In this document: piece by piece, positions 46,927 to 60,536 of the stretch | Numbering within the stretch: position 1 is the stretch's first letter | Layout of the letters: each line of letters opens with the position of its first letter | DNA from: Quillaja saponaria | Lineage: Eukaryota; Streptophyta; Magnoliopsida; Fabales; Quillajaceae | Length of the DNA: 64,000 nucleotides | Direction of reading: 5' to 3' | Assembly (NCBI GenBank): GCA_029379385.1 | Contig: CM055613.1 | Location: forward strand, 14,154,001 to 14,218,000 | The notes under the pieces: generated by a model | Told to the model about the DNA's origin: nothing | Databases searched by the model: none | Seen by the model: only the letters and a program-made list of their open reading frames with translations | Position numbers and translations under genes: made by a program

Positions 46927-49900
46927 CAGCAGTGAGAGAAAAAGAGAGAGCAGAGTCAGAGAGAAAAGGAGAAATTAAAAAAGTAGTAGTAGTTGTAGTA
47001 GGAAAAAGGAGTGGCTAGCATAGGAGTACTGACTCACTAATATTTAAGTTGGTAATAATTGTGATTTAAAACAGTCAAATATTGCTAAATTAGCTTATGC
47101 AAAATGGCTTTTTAAAATTAACAAAAACTCACCCACCCCATTAACATGAATATAATTTGATTTGACAATAATGAACGATGATGAATATGTTTAATATTAT
47201 TTAATTTGCCATTAATGAACGATGACTTTATTGTCACATTAAAATATTAAAATCATGACTTTTTAATTATAAAAATCATAAATAGATTAATTCATAATTA
47301 ATAACTAATATATAATATAATAAAAAAAATTCTAATAGATGTCTTAATAATATTTATTAAATTATAATAAATATGATTTATTGACTTGTATAATTTGGAC
47401 AGGCTGAATGAATAGATTTATGAATGATTAGATGGAATTTGATGAGATAGAGAGTCACAGTGATTCAATTGAGGGTAATTTAGCACATATATTATATTTT
47501 GTAATTTAAAAAACTGTGGCCTAATATTTTTTGTACCATTTCCTAGAAAAGTACATATAATTACCTGCTGCAGCCGGTTAACTATAAGTGAGCAGTTAAT
47601 GAGGGGACGGTTGAAACGAGACACGAGTCAGGATTTATTTAAAAATAAAAGCGATTCTTTTCATCATTACCTTATTATTTTCAGCTTTTCACACTCCCTG
47701 CTTTCGAACTCTCCTGTACTATTCCTTACCCACTAGGACACTCAAATCACTTTGTCTTTCTTGTTTTTTCTCATGATACAACTTGTAAATGTAATATCCA
47801 TGCCCATGCATCTTTCTTTCTCATGCTTTATGTGACAATATTAGCTAATGGGCTGAGGTGACATTATAAATGATTTCTTGCTTTAAGAGTTGAATTTAAG
47901 GTATTATTAGTAATCTCAATTATGAGTGGTTCAGCTGCATTCTTTTTTTATGATTTTTACCCTGATCTCCTATTTTGTTAAGAAAAGAAAATTGTAATTA
48001 CTATTAATTTACATATAATTTGGGTACAATTTCAATAATTTGAATGTAAATATAGTCTTGATGATTATATGGGATATAGTTGTGCCATCCCAACCGTGTC
48101 TTTCGTAAAACACGTCATTGCAAAAGACGACGATTAAGGTATTCAATCTCATCTTCCACAATCCAACAGCTATCATATAGTGACCTAAACATCGAACATG
48201 CCAGTATTAGCGGTAGCAACGGATCAGGGGACCGAGGAAAATAGCCCGATTAACGAGGAGAAGAAATTTCAAAGCTAATTTATCGCCCTGACGTGGACTA
48301 ATCAATTAATTTTCCAAGTCAAACCCCTGTGACAAAAGTTGACGGCCCAGATTCTATGCTAATTGTACGTTGTAGGAACAGCCACATGATTACATTAGAT
48401 GCTCGTGCGTATGGCCGATTGTGGGTCCCACTTGAGAGGACAATAGCACGTGGAGGTCAATATGGATTTACAGGTGGGTACGTGTGGGACCATTTTATTG
48501 GTTTTTCCAGATGTCTTAGAGCGGGGACCACTGAATAGCAATTATGCGTTAATGATAGAATCGGATGATTTATAATTTTCATGGTGGAGGACAAAATGTA
48601 CCGAGTTTCTCGGGCTTGATCCGTTTCTCCTTTTTTCGGATCTAGAATCTCACCCGACCCGATTGTATTAATACTTATTTCAGATTCTCCCTCATGTTCT
48701 GCTATGGACATTGAAGATATGTGCAGCAGCATTCAACACTCATCACCTACATCAACATGTCAAAAGTTAAAAAAAAAAAAAAAAAAAAAAAATGTGACTA
48801 TTCCAAGTTCGAGTAACATTAATATGTCAAAAGTTACAAAAGAAAAACAAAAATGTGACGATTCTAAATTTTCAAACAATCAGTAAACTTAATAGACAAT
48901 TGTAATACATAACTATTTTCCACCAATTAACTAATCAAATGAAACATTTATTATGTCATTTGATAAGGAAATGCGTCCATGTCAAACATAGCGGAATCCA
49001 AGGATGTTTTCAACAGCTTTAAAGTAGCTGACTATGAATTATCAACATGAAACTTCGTTCAGGCATTAATGTTTCAAGGACAAGAATAGTTGCAAATTAA
49101 AGGAAATAATATCCTTCACTAGCTTATTTATTTATTATTTTTTTTTTTTGAAAGACTTGAAATGGTAGAGAGAATCCCTTACCGACATTAGTGGCTTGTA
49201 TGAAATACAAAAATAGTGTCCTACTGCACCAACGTTGTTGACATGCCCGTCCTTGTTGTTAGTTGAAACCAAACATCAGTAAGAACAACACTGAAATATT
49301 GACAGGACAAAAATGAGAACACATCTCCAATAATGACACCAGGAAGGAAGTGTAGGTAAGGCGCCAGAAGATTACTGCTGGTATTACTTACTTTTGGACT
49401 TCAATATTAACAGGACCAAAGAAGAAGAAATAAGCCTACAGAGATTGCATCACCAATTTCATTTTACTAAAACCACAATCATTCAACTTGGAGCTTTTCA
49501 AGGTCAAAAGCATTTTCTCAAAGATATCAAGGCATAGGCACATCATCCCTCTACAGCTACCCATAAAACAGTGCAATAAGATTATTCTCTCCTTGATGAC
49601 ATGCAAATTTTATGATTGTTTATACAAGCGTCAGGGTTTCTTGGGAAACATTATACAAATATGGTTTATAGTACAGCGGTACCGAATGCTTCATCGTCTA
49701 AGAGTCTCCTGGATGAGTTCAAATATGTATTTGCTGCATGTCTGCGAGATATGTGAAATGATATGTCTATCATGAATAAATGAATGACCATAAGTCCACA
49801 ACACAGCAAGTTATAGTTTTCTACAATATTTATACAAGTCAACAGTATAGGAACAGAATAATTAGTGCCCAATGGATATTATGACAAGAAAAAGAGAAGG

Positions 49901-49930
49901 GATGGGGGAAAGAAAAGAACATTCAACTAA
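46927..49930. other. MIR166 upstream region and spacer
   Basis: No protein gene is credible here. A less AT-rich island at about 48100-48720 carries clustered TCP-like and G-box motifs. An A-run lies at about 48770-48791. The rest is AT-rich, and the part near 49500-49930 shows nothing definite. Confidence 0.4.
48421..48531. promoter_or_regulatory. Cluster of TCP-type and G-box motifs
   Basis: Within 111 bases: GTGGGTCCCAC (palindrome, 48421-48431), CACGTG (48447-48452), GTGGGACCA (48484-48492) and GGGGACCAC (48523-48531, the reverse complement of a GTGGTCCC-type site). Class II TCP factors bind such sequences. Function is inferred from motifs only. Confidence 0.35.
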
Positions 49931-50776
49931 GTACCATCAAATCCAGGCTGCAAAGCTTTTGCCCTATGTATACATAAAAGAACGATTGGAAACATGGCAG
50001 TTAATATAGACAATAGCATAAGAGTGTAGATAACATATCCATCTTAAATGCAGGCAACACCAATCAGGAATGAATTTCGACAACAGAACTTGATTCGTTC
50101 AAGACGGAGCTGCAAAAAATATTAGTTAAGCTTCTAATGCAACAGCACAACCGGCCACCTGGCTGTGCAAGGCTGAAGGGTTCAACACATAGAGCTAAGC
50201 TGCATATCCACCATTTTGAAGTAATAAAAAATTAAATATGAATATTAAATGGGAAAAAAAATTGTTAATACTATCATTACATTTCAGTTATTTCAAAGAT
50301 TTAAGAGACAAAATACCTTGTTTCTAATTATTAAAGCCAAACACAATGATCCTTCATCAGTTTTCATGTCTGATTAAACATTGAAAAAGGAAATACAAAA
50401 ACAATGCAATTACGTTTCCAGCCATTATACACAAAATCACTGTTTACTGCCCAACCTTCGGCCTCTGTCCTTCAAAATCAGATGCTTTTATAGCTCAATG
50501 CTAGTGCTTCTTGTCAGCTAAGCAAGGTAAAACCAATTATTCAAATACTGAATAATTTCATTCTTTTGAACCTGTACTACTGAAAGACCAATGGATTCAA
50601 TTGAGCAGCTAATGAATACAAAGTTCTAGTTGAAAAAGACAACTAACAGGGAATAACAGGTGAAGGGGGTTGGTCTATAAAATAATCATCTATGACTGTA
50701 ATCTTCTTTTGAAAAGCTAAAGAATATTCAAATCAGAGGATGCAACAACAAGGGGAAGACTAGCAACTAACCACAT
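49931..50776. other. 3' flank of the nucleotidyltransferase gene
   Basis: It probably includes that gene's 3' UTR on the minus strand. No other feature is seen. Confidence 0.35.
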
Positions 50777-53700
50777 TTACTGCCTATGTCTAATTTGAGG
50801 AGATTTTGCATGATGAATTGATCCAATATAAGGAGTAGGAGCTACTTGCATTTGACTATATGACCCAGCAAAACCTACGGAACTTTGAGGGGAAACGAAA
50901 TGAGGGTGTATAGGTTGATGGTGAGACCCTTCAAAGTTTGTTGTGTTTGGGGGAAGAACAGAAGGAACCTTCAGTGGGTCATAACTATAATGCAAATTAT
51001 TATATAAACCATAAGCAACCTGAGGAGATTTTGCATGATGAATTGATCCAGTATAAGGAGTTGGAGCTACTTGCATTTGACTATATGACCCAGCAAAACC
51101 TACGGAACTTTGAGGGGAAACGAAATGAGGGTGTATGGGTTGATGGTGAGACCCTTCAAAGTTTGTTGTGTTTGGGGGAAGAACAGAAGGAACCTTCAGT
51201 GGGTCATAACTATAATGCAAATTATTATATAAACCATGAGCAACCTGAGGAGAATGTCTGGAAGCAGCTGGTACAAAAGATGTGGCTACATTCTGCAAAG
51301 TTTCAAGACGAGCTAGACGCATTCCACTCCGACCATCTGTTTGCTGTGCTCCTACACAAGCTCTTTGTTGTTGTTTTCCTCCCCAACCTTCAACGAGCAG
51401 GTTTTGTTCAGATGTTTTCTTTGGCTGATTCTCTTCCCCAACTTGCATTAAACGGATCCTTTTTGCTTGTTGAGAATTGTGGGCATTGCGTACATCGACA
51501 TCTCCAGTACCTCTGTTCCCCACAGTAGATATTGTGTAAGTTCCAAACAAAAGATCCATCAATTTGGTTCCCTGCAGCTGCCCATCTAAAAAAGACACAA
51601 TGTAATGGAGAGAATCATGAATGCATCTGTAGATCTTTTTAACCTCTTCAGTTCCTACCGCCCTTGCAACATTTTCAGATCGGTCTGTGAAATCCTCAAT
51701 CTGTTAAATCATGGCAAAGTAAAACTCAGTGCCACAGACAAAGAGGTCCAGTTTTGTAAATATAAGTGGTAGTCAAATTGTGTTACATTTATTAAGTTAC
51801 GAAAATCCCATGATTTAAATACCCACGATCCTTCGTATAAGCTCACACAGAGACCTTTTCCCCACAAAAATTCAACTGATGCAAGCTGCAATAGCAACAA
51901 GAGCCACCAAAGCTTCAGTTCCACAGATTGCAACATCTTGAATTATATAAAAGACTTTACCTTGCATACAAAATTTGGAAATGTAGAATAATTCCTTTTC
52001 TAATTACCATAACATGGGAAGAAAAGTACACGACTAACCTTTACAAATAGAGTAATAAAAAGCTCAGCCAAGGATTGATTATTCTTTTTCCCGTAGTTTA
52101 AATAATTGCGAATAACTGCCGTCACAGTTGCAGGGTCAGTTCCCTCTGCAACAAAGCAAATTGTCATAAATTCTTTGATGGAACAAATCAAACTCACCAC
52201 TGTAACTAATTAGCTCCATTATGTCAAAATAATACATGGAAGGAAACAATACTGAGAACTAAAATGGAAAGAGTATTGAATGTAAAAGCCCCAACCAAGC
52301 TCAAGCCAATAAGACAGGCACAACTTCCGAAATCTATACTCTCATGGACGTTGCAACAAATAGAGATATCATTATAATGTCTCTTTGACTGAAAGTGTAA
52401 ATTCAGAAGCCCATATATGTGTGTGCAGTGTGCTTATCAATACTTGGTCACCTGGCATAAACCTTATGTCTACAAAGGTTCTTCCAGTTTTCAGTCAAAT
52501 ATCTCTCTTTCATCTATCTCTCCTTTCCCCCTTATATGAATTCCATTCATGTTTTTCTTTCTGTTTTCTTCTGCGCAATGAAAACTCTTTCTTTTCTTTA
52601 CCTTCAGCTTCTACCATAACATGTTTCCCTTTTTACTTCTAAAGTTATACTTCAGGTCTTCGTGGTAGAAAAAGTTTTAAACTTCTACATATTTAGGACT
52701 AGTTTGGTACGCATGAATGATTTTTGCAGAAATAGAATGAGAATAGAATGATGTGAAATGAATAATTATTTCATTTTATTTATTTATTTATTTATTATGC
52801 AGTTTTAAACGTGAAATGATGTAAAAATTATGTTAAAATGACAAAAATATCTCTAAATAGGTAAAATAATAAAAATGTAACATAATTTATGAAAATTATA
52901 AATTTTTTAATTTTTAAATTAATTTATTAATTTAATTTAATTTAATTCTAATAATTATTTATTTATTTATTATTGTTTAATTAATTAATTATTATTATAC
53001 TAATTATTTTACTATTTCTTACTCTTATTCTTATTTTCATTTTTATTATTTATTAATATTAATATTAATATTTTAGTTTAAATTACTTAATTAATTTATT
53101 TACATTAATTAATTATTTATAATTATATCACTTACTATGCTATGAAGAGTATTTTTGTCATTTGATTAAAATTAATTAATTACTTATTATTTTATATACA
53201 AATTATATTTTTATATTTTATATGATTTTATATTATTTAAAGTGATACGAAAGATATTTTTGTCATTTGGCTACACTAAATATATTTATTACTTAGCTTA
53301 TTTATTTATAATTTATTATTTTAGTAATCTATAACTTTTATTTTATGTGATAGAATGATATTTTTGACATTTAACTGAATTAAATCGATTCCATAGAAAG
53401 AGAAATAATGAATCTCACCCCAAGTGAATTTGAAGATTCTTACTTCTATAGAATAAAATAACCGGAACAAAATGAGTATTCTCTGAGGCTAAATATGTAC
53501 AAAAAGAAAAAATGTTCATTTTACGAAATCATTCATAGAATGAAATAGCCATTCATGTGTACCAAACTAGCCCTTAATGTATTCATATCAACATGTCGTT
53601 TCGGAAAGGGAAACAGACTAATCAGTCTCAATAAGATAGTTTTTGATATATCTTAACAAGGGCAGAACAGTTATTTCTTGAAATGATTCTCCAATTGACA

Positions 53701-56700
53701 AAAGCTGTTTCCTTTTCAGAAATATACAGGCTAGTCTATCATTTTGTAAAGATAACTCAACATTCAAAGAAAATAACAAGAGGACTTCTCTAGTATATGG
53801 TTTGCAGATATATCACCTTTAAATAAAGCAGAGAATGGGGGTAATATAGGAGGATTGCAGGTCTGCATTAAAAATAGGATAACAAATATCAGACTAAAAA
53901 ATATATAAAAGATGTAGCCAGGGCATCCCCAATTGTTGATCCTTAGCATTTAATTAACACCTGATTGCGTAAACAAAGAAATCAAAATATTGAGAAAATG
54001 TAGAATTTTTAATGAAAAAGTTTATTTATAACTCACTCAAATTTGTTGGGTTGCACACTTTTTAATACCTGAGCTAACCCATTGGTCTAAAAGCTGGAAC
54101 CAAGGTCTCAAATTTCCCAAAACGTGTTCTCCCTCCCACCAACTCCAGTCCCAGAAAACCAAAGATTTAAAAGAAATTTACTCACTGTCCTCTCCAATAA
54201 TGAGCACAAGAAATATTCCTTGATGCAAGGATGTAAGCATATGACATGTCATAATCTAATATATCAATGTTCCCAGAAATATGTCTTAACAATAATGGTA
54301 AGCCCTTCGACTTTCAAATCAAATAGAACCTACAGATACATCAAAGTTCTACCAATATTATCTTCATCAAAATAGCTGCTACCATATTTTTAAGATCTTG
54401 ATGAGCATGTCAGATATTCACTTTTAGAAATAGCAACTATGACTAAATATTATTTCCAGCTAGCATGTAAAACGAGAGTCCTTTCATATGTTCTAATCTC
54501 ACTCCAGTGACACATGCTGCATAAAAAGAAAATGCTGATTGTACCTGCAAATGAAAAGCAACAATTGAAATAATGGATAAGGAATTCAGAGTTCGATCCT
54601 TGGAACTGTTGATGTTATGTACTTTCGCCCATGTTTTCATCTGCCAAGTACAAAGATAATATCATAGCAGTTCAGAATTTTAGCAATTTATACAAAACAA
54701 CAAAATCCCGGACCACTAGGCTTGGACCATTGGACAAGATAAGGTAAATGTAGCACAAACCACCCACCACCAAAGAAAGGGTGAAGATGTGCAGATTCAA
54801 GGGTGAACATGAACTACATTAATGAACAAAGAATTTATTTGATGCCAGTTGTGTGCACGTTTCTAACAGATTCAAGTTAGACAGCTCCACTATTAACAAA
54901 TCATGGCCAACCTTGTGCAACTTGAGAATCATGAGCAGTAGCATAGAAAAAAATTTCTGATATAAAATGAGCTCAAGCCATATTAGAATAATTAATGACA
55001 GATCAGCATGAAAATTTCCAAACAATAAGAAGATCAAAATTTTCAATTACCAAAAGGCTTAGCTTCTTAAATCTTTCATCTATAGCAGAAATCGCATGTA
55101 TAATTTGGGATTTTCCAATACCATCCCTGTTATCAACTGACAAATCACATTCAATGCCTGTACCACGATCAGTAACTTTCACAATTGGGACTCTAGCAGT
55201 CATGATTGTTTGAACGCCAGCAACATGCCCTCCTCCTACAATGCAAAAGTATATCTATAATGATTCTATTTGAACAATCCAACAACATAATGCCATGATT
55301 TGCTTACATTAAGTCACATCGCAAAGAGTAGAGATAAAAGCAAATAATTACAGGTCACAAGGGTGATTTTAATTTCAAATAAGGAGATTAAAAAGGATGG
55401 AAAGGAGAACAAGTAAAAGCTAAACTTTACTCTCTTGATTTGGTCCTTTGTACTCGAGCACATGTGGTATGACTGAACTTTCTTTAGGACTAGTCTCCAT
55501 TCCAATTACTTCTCTATATAACCATGTCTTATATTTCATTTTATGTAGAAAGTAACTCAAATAAACCCCTTAATATAAAATATTTAGAGTAGAAACTAGA
55601 CTCTACAAATGTTTAAGTTCAGGGAGTAGCTGATCATGTATTTTCAGTTCAGTATTTCTGCTAGAAGTTCGAAGTTTAAAATGTTCAAATTGGAACATTG
55701 ACAAACTCAAAATTACAAAAATAGAACATCTCCTGGCATACATGACACAATTATGCCAGTGTATCGGAAACAAACCATCAAGCACATAGATCAATGAGCA
55801 CTATGTATGGACGAGTAAACATGCAAACACGAGAGCTTTTAAAAATACAAGCAAAGACATGGTGCAGATGATTGTGGTCATCATTATCAGTAGGGAATGG
55901 ACTACACGTGGAGCATGAATAGAAAGTGACTAAAGACATAAACTCCCGAAGGACTTTAATGCAGTGAATTAATGCAAAAACTGCATACTTGATAATTAAG
56001 CATTTCAAAGTTATCATTTACTTTTAAGTTAATCACATTAGAATATTCTTACTCACTTATCACGTGCGCGGTCCACTGGGATATTTCTAATTTCATGCAT
56101 TACTCTCCCCAGCGCCACTCAACGATAGAATTGCTTTCAATTATTTGTTCTGAAATTTTCTACAGGCATCAAACCACCAAATCTTTATTAACTGTTATAG
56201 CACTATATAATGGATTTAGTTCCTGTCTATAACACTAATTTGTTCGAAGTTAGAATTTAGCATCAAGCCGTTAAGCATACAAAATTTGCTAGAAATAACT
56301 ACGCAGTCTACTAAAATTTGCATCTCTTTAAAAGTAAAGCCAGTGTGCGAAGAAAAGAAAAGTACACAAAATGTTCGAAATTACTTTGGATAGAGTATAA
56401 CTTCTTAGCAAACTTCCGAAGGGTTTCAATCTTCCTATGTCGGGGAATTTCAACTGCACTGTTACTAAAATTGATAGACAGGTCAAGATCACTTCTGACA
56501 CTGAACATATCCATCACAAAAGAGCCATATCCCTCCACAACAGGTGAATTACCAGAATTTCCTGAAAAGGTTAGCAATTAGTATTTACAGAAAATCTGTC
56601 AAGTAAATAATACATTAGAAAAAACTCAGCCACAGACAATTAACAAATACTAGACAATATATCAGAAACTTTTAAGACATGCATGTTCTAATCTCCAACT

Positions 56701-58207
56701 CTAATCAATTGATTGATTCGATATAGATATGGCAGTTTGATTGATTAGATTTTTATTTAGTTACTTTGTGCTAATCTGAGAAAAAAGAAAACAAAAACCA
56801 TACAGTGAAAACCCCACTTGATTGCAACTTCCTATAGCATAAAAGCTGTAGTTCTAACTTCTAACGTCTCACAAAAATCCATAAGGAAATGACAACTGAG
56901 GAAAGGTTTCTTTGGGATGAATTGAGTTAGCATACACGAATCTTCCGTTCTTTTCTTTTTTATTTCCATTAAAAGTAAAAGAATAAGGAAGTGAGGTGGT
57001 CTAAGTAAGCCCTAATTGTCAATTTGACTATATTATATGAATGTCAATAAGATGGTATTAATATCCTGCAAGCTTTCAAAGGATCAGTTGTCTAAAAGAC
57101 AAGACAAAAAGGCAGTGCCTAAGATAATAACTAACATAAAATCTCAAATATTTTCAGTTGCATAAGAATATAAGACCACTTCATGTCAGTGCACACTCTA
57201 AGAGACAGTAGCTTCATTAAAGTTCAGAATAAAATATTACCATATATTTCCTTTGCTATCACATTGAATATTCGAACTAAATCTGTCCGATTGAAATAAT
57301 CAATTGGTTTTGGGGAACGTATGGCATAAGCATCCTGAAGGAGTGCATTAAGATTTGATGCAAGTGCAGCAGGGATCTTAATCCTCGCTAATTCCTTTGA
57401 CTCACACTCCTTTGCTTCCTTTTTTGGGACTGATATAATCAAAAAAATAAATAAATAAAGGAGTCACTACTTCAGATAGCAATGTCTGTTTTGCCTATAA
57501 ACAAATCATGAAGTGCCTTAAGATCTTAATGTCCCTAAATTCTAAAACAAAATCTAGCCATGTTGAGAACTTGAGCTATAGTTATCAAATATGTTATGCA
57601 ATCATAGATAAGTACTCTGACTTTTTTCATAATAGGTAATAGCTACAATGTATTTTCTTGTCAGTTTTCTTTTCATTATGAATCCCCAGGAAGCAACTTA
57701 CATAACAGGAGGTAGTTTTCTTCCATTTATTACACCCCAAACATGGTGAAGGACCAAATCAAATATAACCCCTAAAAAATAACCATCATTTGACACTATC
57801 AATTCAAACAGATAAATAAAAACATGCTGGAAGATCCTCTACTGTTTCAAGAAGATGTATTCAAATGTATAGTCTTCCAACATTAATTATCAAGTACTGG
57901 AAATCCTGCAAGCTGCTCAATCAGCAAGTGCATACTTCAAAATCACTTGTACATTATAAAAGGAAGCTCCAAGCTCAAAATACTCCTGAATATAAACAAG
58001 AAATTAAAGGTATCCCTCGTCGGGACAACAATCAAGTTGTAATTCGTAAAACTAGTTGATTTCTATCTAGAAAAAGATTACCCAAATTTGATTCATACCC
58101 ACATGATGAAAAAATAGTCTCTTTCTATCAAAACAAATGCAAAATTAAAATCATCGTAACCTGGGTAAATCCATAAAAGTTTACTCACCTCTCTCAGATG
58201 ATTCCAT
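50777..58207 (-). CDS. Non-canonical poly(A)/terminal uridylyl transferase-like nucleotidyltransferase
   Basis: Related to Arabidopsis At3g45750/At3g45760 and more distantly to HESO1/URT1; the family adds nucleotides to RNA 3' ends, but substrate and base preference are not shown here. Exons (minus): 58207-58189, 57429-57241, 56561-56385, 55235-55051, 54640-54545, 53862-53817, 52145-52039, 51885-51787, 51700-50777; in frame, 613 residues. The catalytic core is complete: GYGSF with GS at 82-83, D94 and D96 in SDLDL, and the third aspartate D159 in GIECDLSVDN. The substrate-domain motifs MKTWAKVHNINSSKDRTLNS and NPPILPPFSALFKEGTDP follow. From about residue 380 the protein is low-complexity, ending in two nearly identical 75-residue repeats. 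A leader exon ends at 58331 (donor GTAATC); the ATG is 12 bases inside the next exon. A MITE sits in intron 6. Confidence 0.9.
50797..51246 (-). repeat. In-frame 225-bp tandem duplication in the nucleotidyltransferase tail
   Basis: Two copies with an exact period of 225 bp (ATCCAATATAAGG at 50821 and ATCCAGTATAAGG at 51046). They differ at only about four positions, so the duplication is young. Each unit encodes 75 residues rich in proline, histidine, serine and tyrosine, containing NNLHYSYDPLKVPSVLPP and SYSQMQVAPTPY. Confidence 0.95.
52696..53573. mobile_element. PIF/Harbinger-type non-autonomous element in nucleotidyltransferase intron 6
   Basis: Flanked by TTA on both sides (52693-52695 and 53574-53576). 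The TIRs are about 24 bp: left GGACTAGTTTGGTACGCATG, right read inward GGGCTAGTTTGGTACACATG. The interior is very AT-rich, 878 bp, without coding. TIR plus TWA-type duplication identifies the superfamily. Confidence 0.8.
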
Positions 58208-60257
58208 AGCTACAGAACCTGCAAGTTCCATAATTGGAAAGAACAAAAAAGTGAAAAAAGGATTGAGCTTTCAAACGCCTAATTCTTTCAGAAACTAAAC
58301 AGAAGAGAAAATCTTTGTTTCTCTGATTACCTTCCAGCTCGATTCCCAATAGAAACCTCGGGGCGATAGAGCTTTTGTTTGTCGCGGTAGTTGGTTTGCC
58401 GTATTCTCGATGACTTAATCTGTAACCCTTTGTTTTCTGTGTGCAACATTAGAGTAAAGCTCAGGGCCACACACGCCAGTCCAACAGAAACCTCCGCCTT
58501 TACGAATACCAACTACCACCTCCTCCTCCTCCTTCCTCTTTTTTTTTTTTTTTTTCCTCCTTCTTCTCTTAATTGAATTTCTCGTCGTTTAATGGAAAAA
58601 AGAAAAAGTAGAAAGTGGAAATCCTATTTTTTTTTTTTTTAATTTTGCCCCATAAAATTTCTAATTTTTAATTTTATCCCCAAACTTTCCAACTCCTGCT
58701 AACTACTATTTATTCAAATTCACTATCAATGCCTGGAATTGAAGTGGAAACTTTTAATTTTTTATTTTCAATTAAGGAAAATCAATATCTAAGTGTTGAG
58801 AATGGGTGACTAAGTTGTGTATATGATCACTTTAAATTTTGCAATGCACTAATTGTATATGGTTAAAACTATTGTTAAATATTACAGTAATTAAATGTCA
58901 TTTTAAATTCCAGATTAACGTGACAAAATAATCTTGTCCTAATTAATTAAACTAAAATTATAATTTATTAATTGTATCACTAAAATTATTTTTAATTATT
59001 TAAATTATACTAAAAGCCTAAATACTTTTATGATATTCTCCTAAGTTTTAGACAATTTTTAAACTAAAATTGTCATATAATACTTATGTATTTAATTTTT
59101 TTTTAATTTTTTATATTGAGGGTTTTTCATAACAAAATTCAATTTAAAAAATAAATAACTACCTACCACACCAAAACAATTCTATTATTCAATAAATTAT
59201 AATTTTTTTCTTAAATCAATTATCTAATCTTATTGTCTCTTTTTCCCATTCATCTACTAGTTGGATTCATCATGTAATCTTAAAAAAAATTATAATTATT
59301 TATTTTATTTTATTTTAAAAATAATTTAAGTTCATCGCATGGATGCAATTTTATTTTTTTTTGTCTAAAATATATGATAGCTTACTTACCTTTTTAATTT
59401 ATTTTTTTCATGTGTAATATTTTTTTTTTTCAATTTTTTTTTGTTCTTTAAAATGTAAGAAGATCCATTTTCAGATTAGGAGGGTGTGTAGATTTTCCAA
59501 AAAAAGAGAGCGGTGGGAGCCATTTTATTAGTTTAAAATTAAAGTAACATCAATGAACAATTAACTTTTTTCTTTATGTTTTCCATCTAATTGATGGGGA
59601 TCACACTCATATTACTTTTTATTATTTTGGAAATAATCATATCATACACACAAAAATAAGGGTCAATTGTATTTTTTATCTCTGAACTACCCTTATGAGC
59701 GGTAATTTTTTCATTTTTTTTATTTATCAAATTAAGCACATTACCCTCATATTTTTAATAATAACTTGTAAATAACCCAATGCCTTCAAATCACCATAAA
59801 CTTTAATAATTTTTTAAGAACAAGAAAATTAAAATAAATAATCTACAAGTAAATTAAGCTTTTTAATTGATTAACTTAAATTAAATTAAGCAGCAAAATT
59901 AAAAAAATTAAAATAGATATAATTTTCCAATTGTCAAAAACAAATCAAGAATAGATATTCTTTTCATTCACAATTTCAATAGTACCAAGTTGACCCTCAA
60001 ATTAAATTAAGGGTTTTTCTAATTTGGACACTTGATAAAGTGTAATAAATATAGGTTTTGGAATTTGAAATATTTCAAAAGTAGAAAAATTATTTATTAT
60101 ACAACATTAAAATTAGGTCAACTACTATAATTAATACTACAAAATTTTTATATTTATCACCTTAACAAAATGATACGCTGTTAAAAAAATCTTTAAATTA
60201 AATATAAAGAAACGGGAAAGAGAGATAAATATTCCAAAGCAATTAGAGTTCCTCGGA
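58208..60257. other. Leader exon/promoter of the nucleotidyltransferase gene, then AT-rich spacer
   Basis: The leader exon of the gene on the minus strand runs from roughly 58480 to 58331, followed by the leader intron to 58219. A CCTCC-rich pyrimidine stretch with a T-run lies at 58516-58560. From 58600 to 60257 the sequence is AT-rich with no gene visible. Confidence 0.4.
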
Positions 60258-60536
60258 GTGAATGAACAGAAGCCAAAAGGTCTATTGGGAATGTTGCAAA
60301 TGATGGCAAAGCAACATAGAGATGGCAAACAAGGTCCTCTAGCTCTACTTCAACAAGTACAGGAACCACATATCTGGAAGCTTCCCAGTCTCCTCATACT
60401 CTCATTCATCATCTCCATCTTCTCTGCCTCCATAATCGGCACCATCTGCATCTCCTGGACGCTCTCCACCACGGGCAAAGCATACTCATTTATCCACAAA
60501 TACCCAGGAACCATAAAAATTAATCAATTTTTTTAA
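60258..60536 (+). CDS. Hypothetical small protein with one membrane segment
   Basis: I do not recognise this gene. The frame gives 92 residues: a short polar start (MNEQKPKGLLGMLQMMAKQH), a basic and glutamine-rich stretch, then a hydrophobic segment (SLLILSFIISIFSASIIGTI, about 44-63), and a short tail. This looks like a single-pass type II anchor such as begins many Golgi glycosyltransferases, but nothing follows it in frame. Base composition is clearly less AT-rich than the surroundings, which favours real or recently real coding. It could be a tiny gene, a first exon, or a truncated gene copy. Confidence 0.4.
   Translation: MNEQKPKGLLGMLQMMAKQHRDGKQGPLALLQQVQEPHIWKLPSLLILSFIISIFSASIIGTICISWTLSTTGKAYSFIHKYPGTIKINQFF

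Noticed and set aside
48329..48732. Overlapping frames on both strands in the less AT-rich island
   Set aside because: Neither resembles a known family, and the island is better explained by clustered regulatory motifs.
50938..51528. 196-codon plus-strand frame
   Set aside because: It is antisense to the last exon of the nucleotidyltransferase gene, whose minus-strand frame continues the family protein; its internal repeat mirrors the duplication.
54050..54120. Possible tRNA-like segment (CCATTGGTCTAAAAGCTGG)
   Set aside because: No cloverleaf arms or T-loop could be assembled; it is in an intron.
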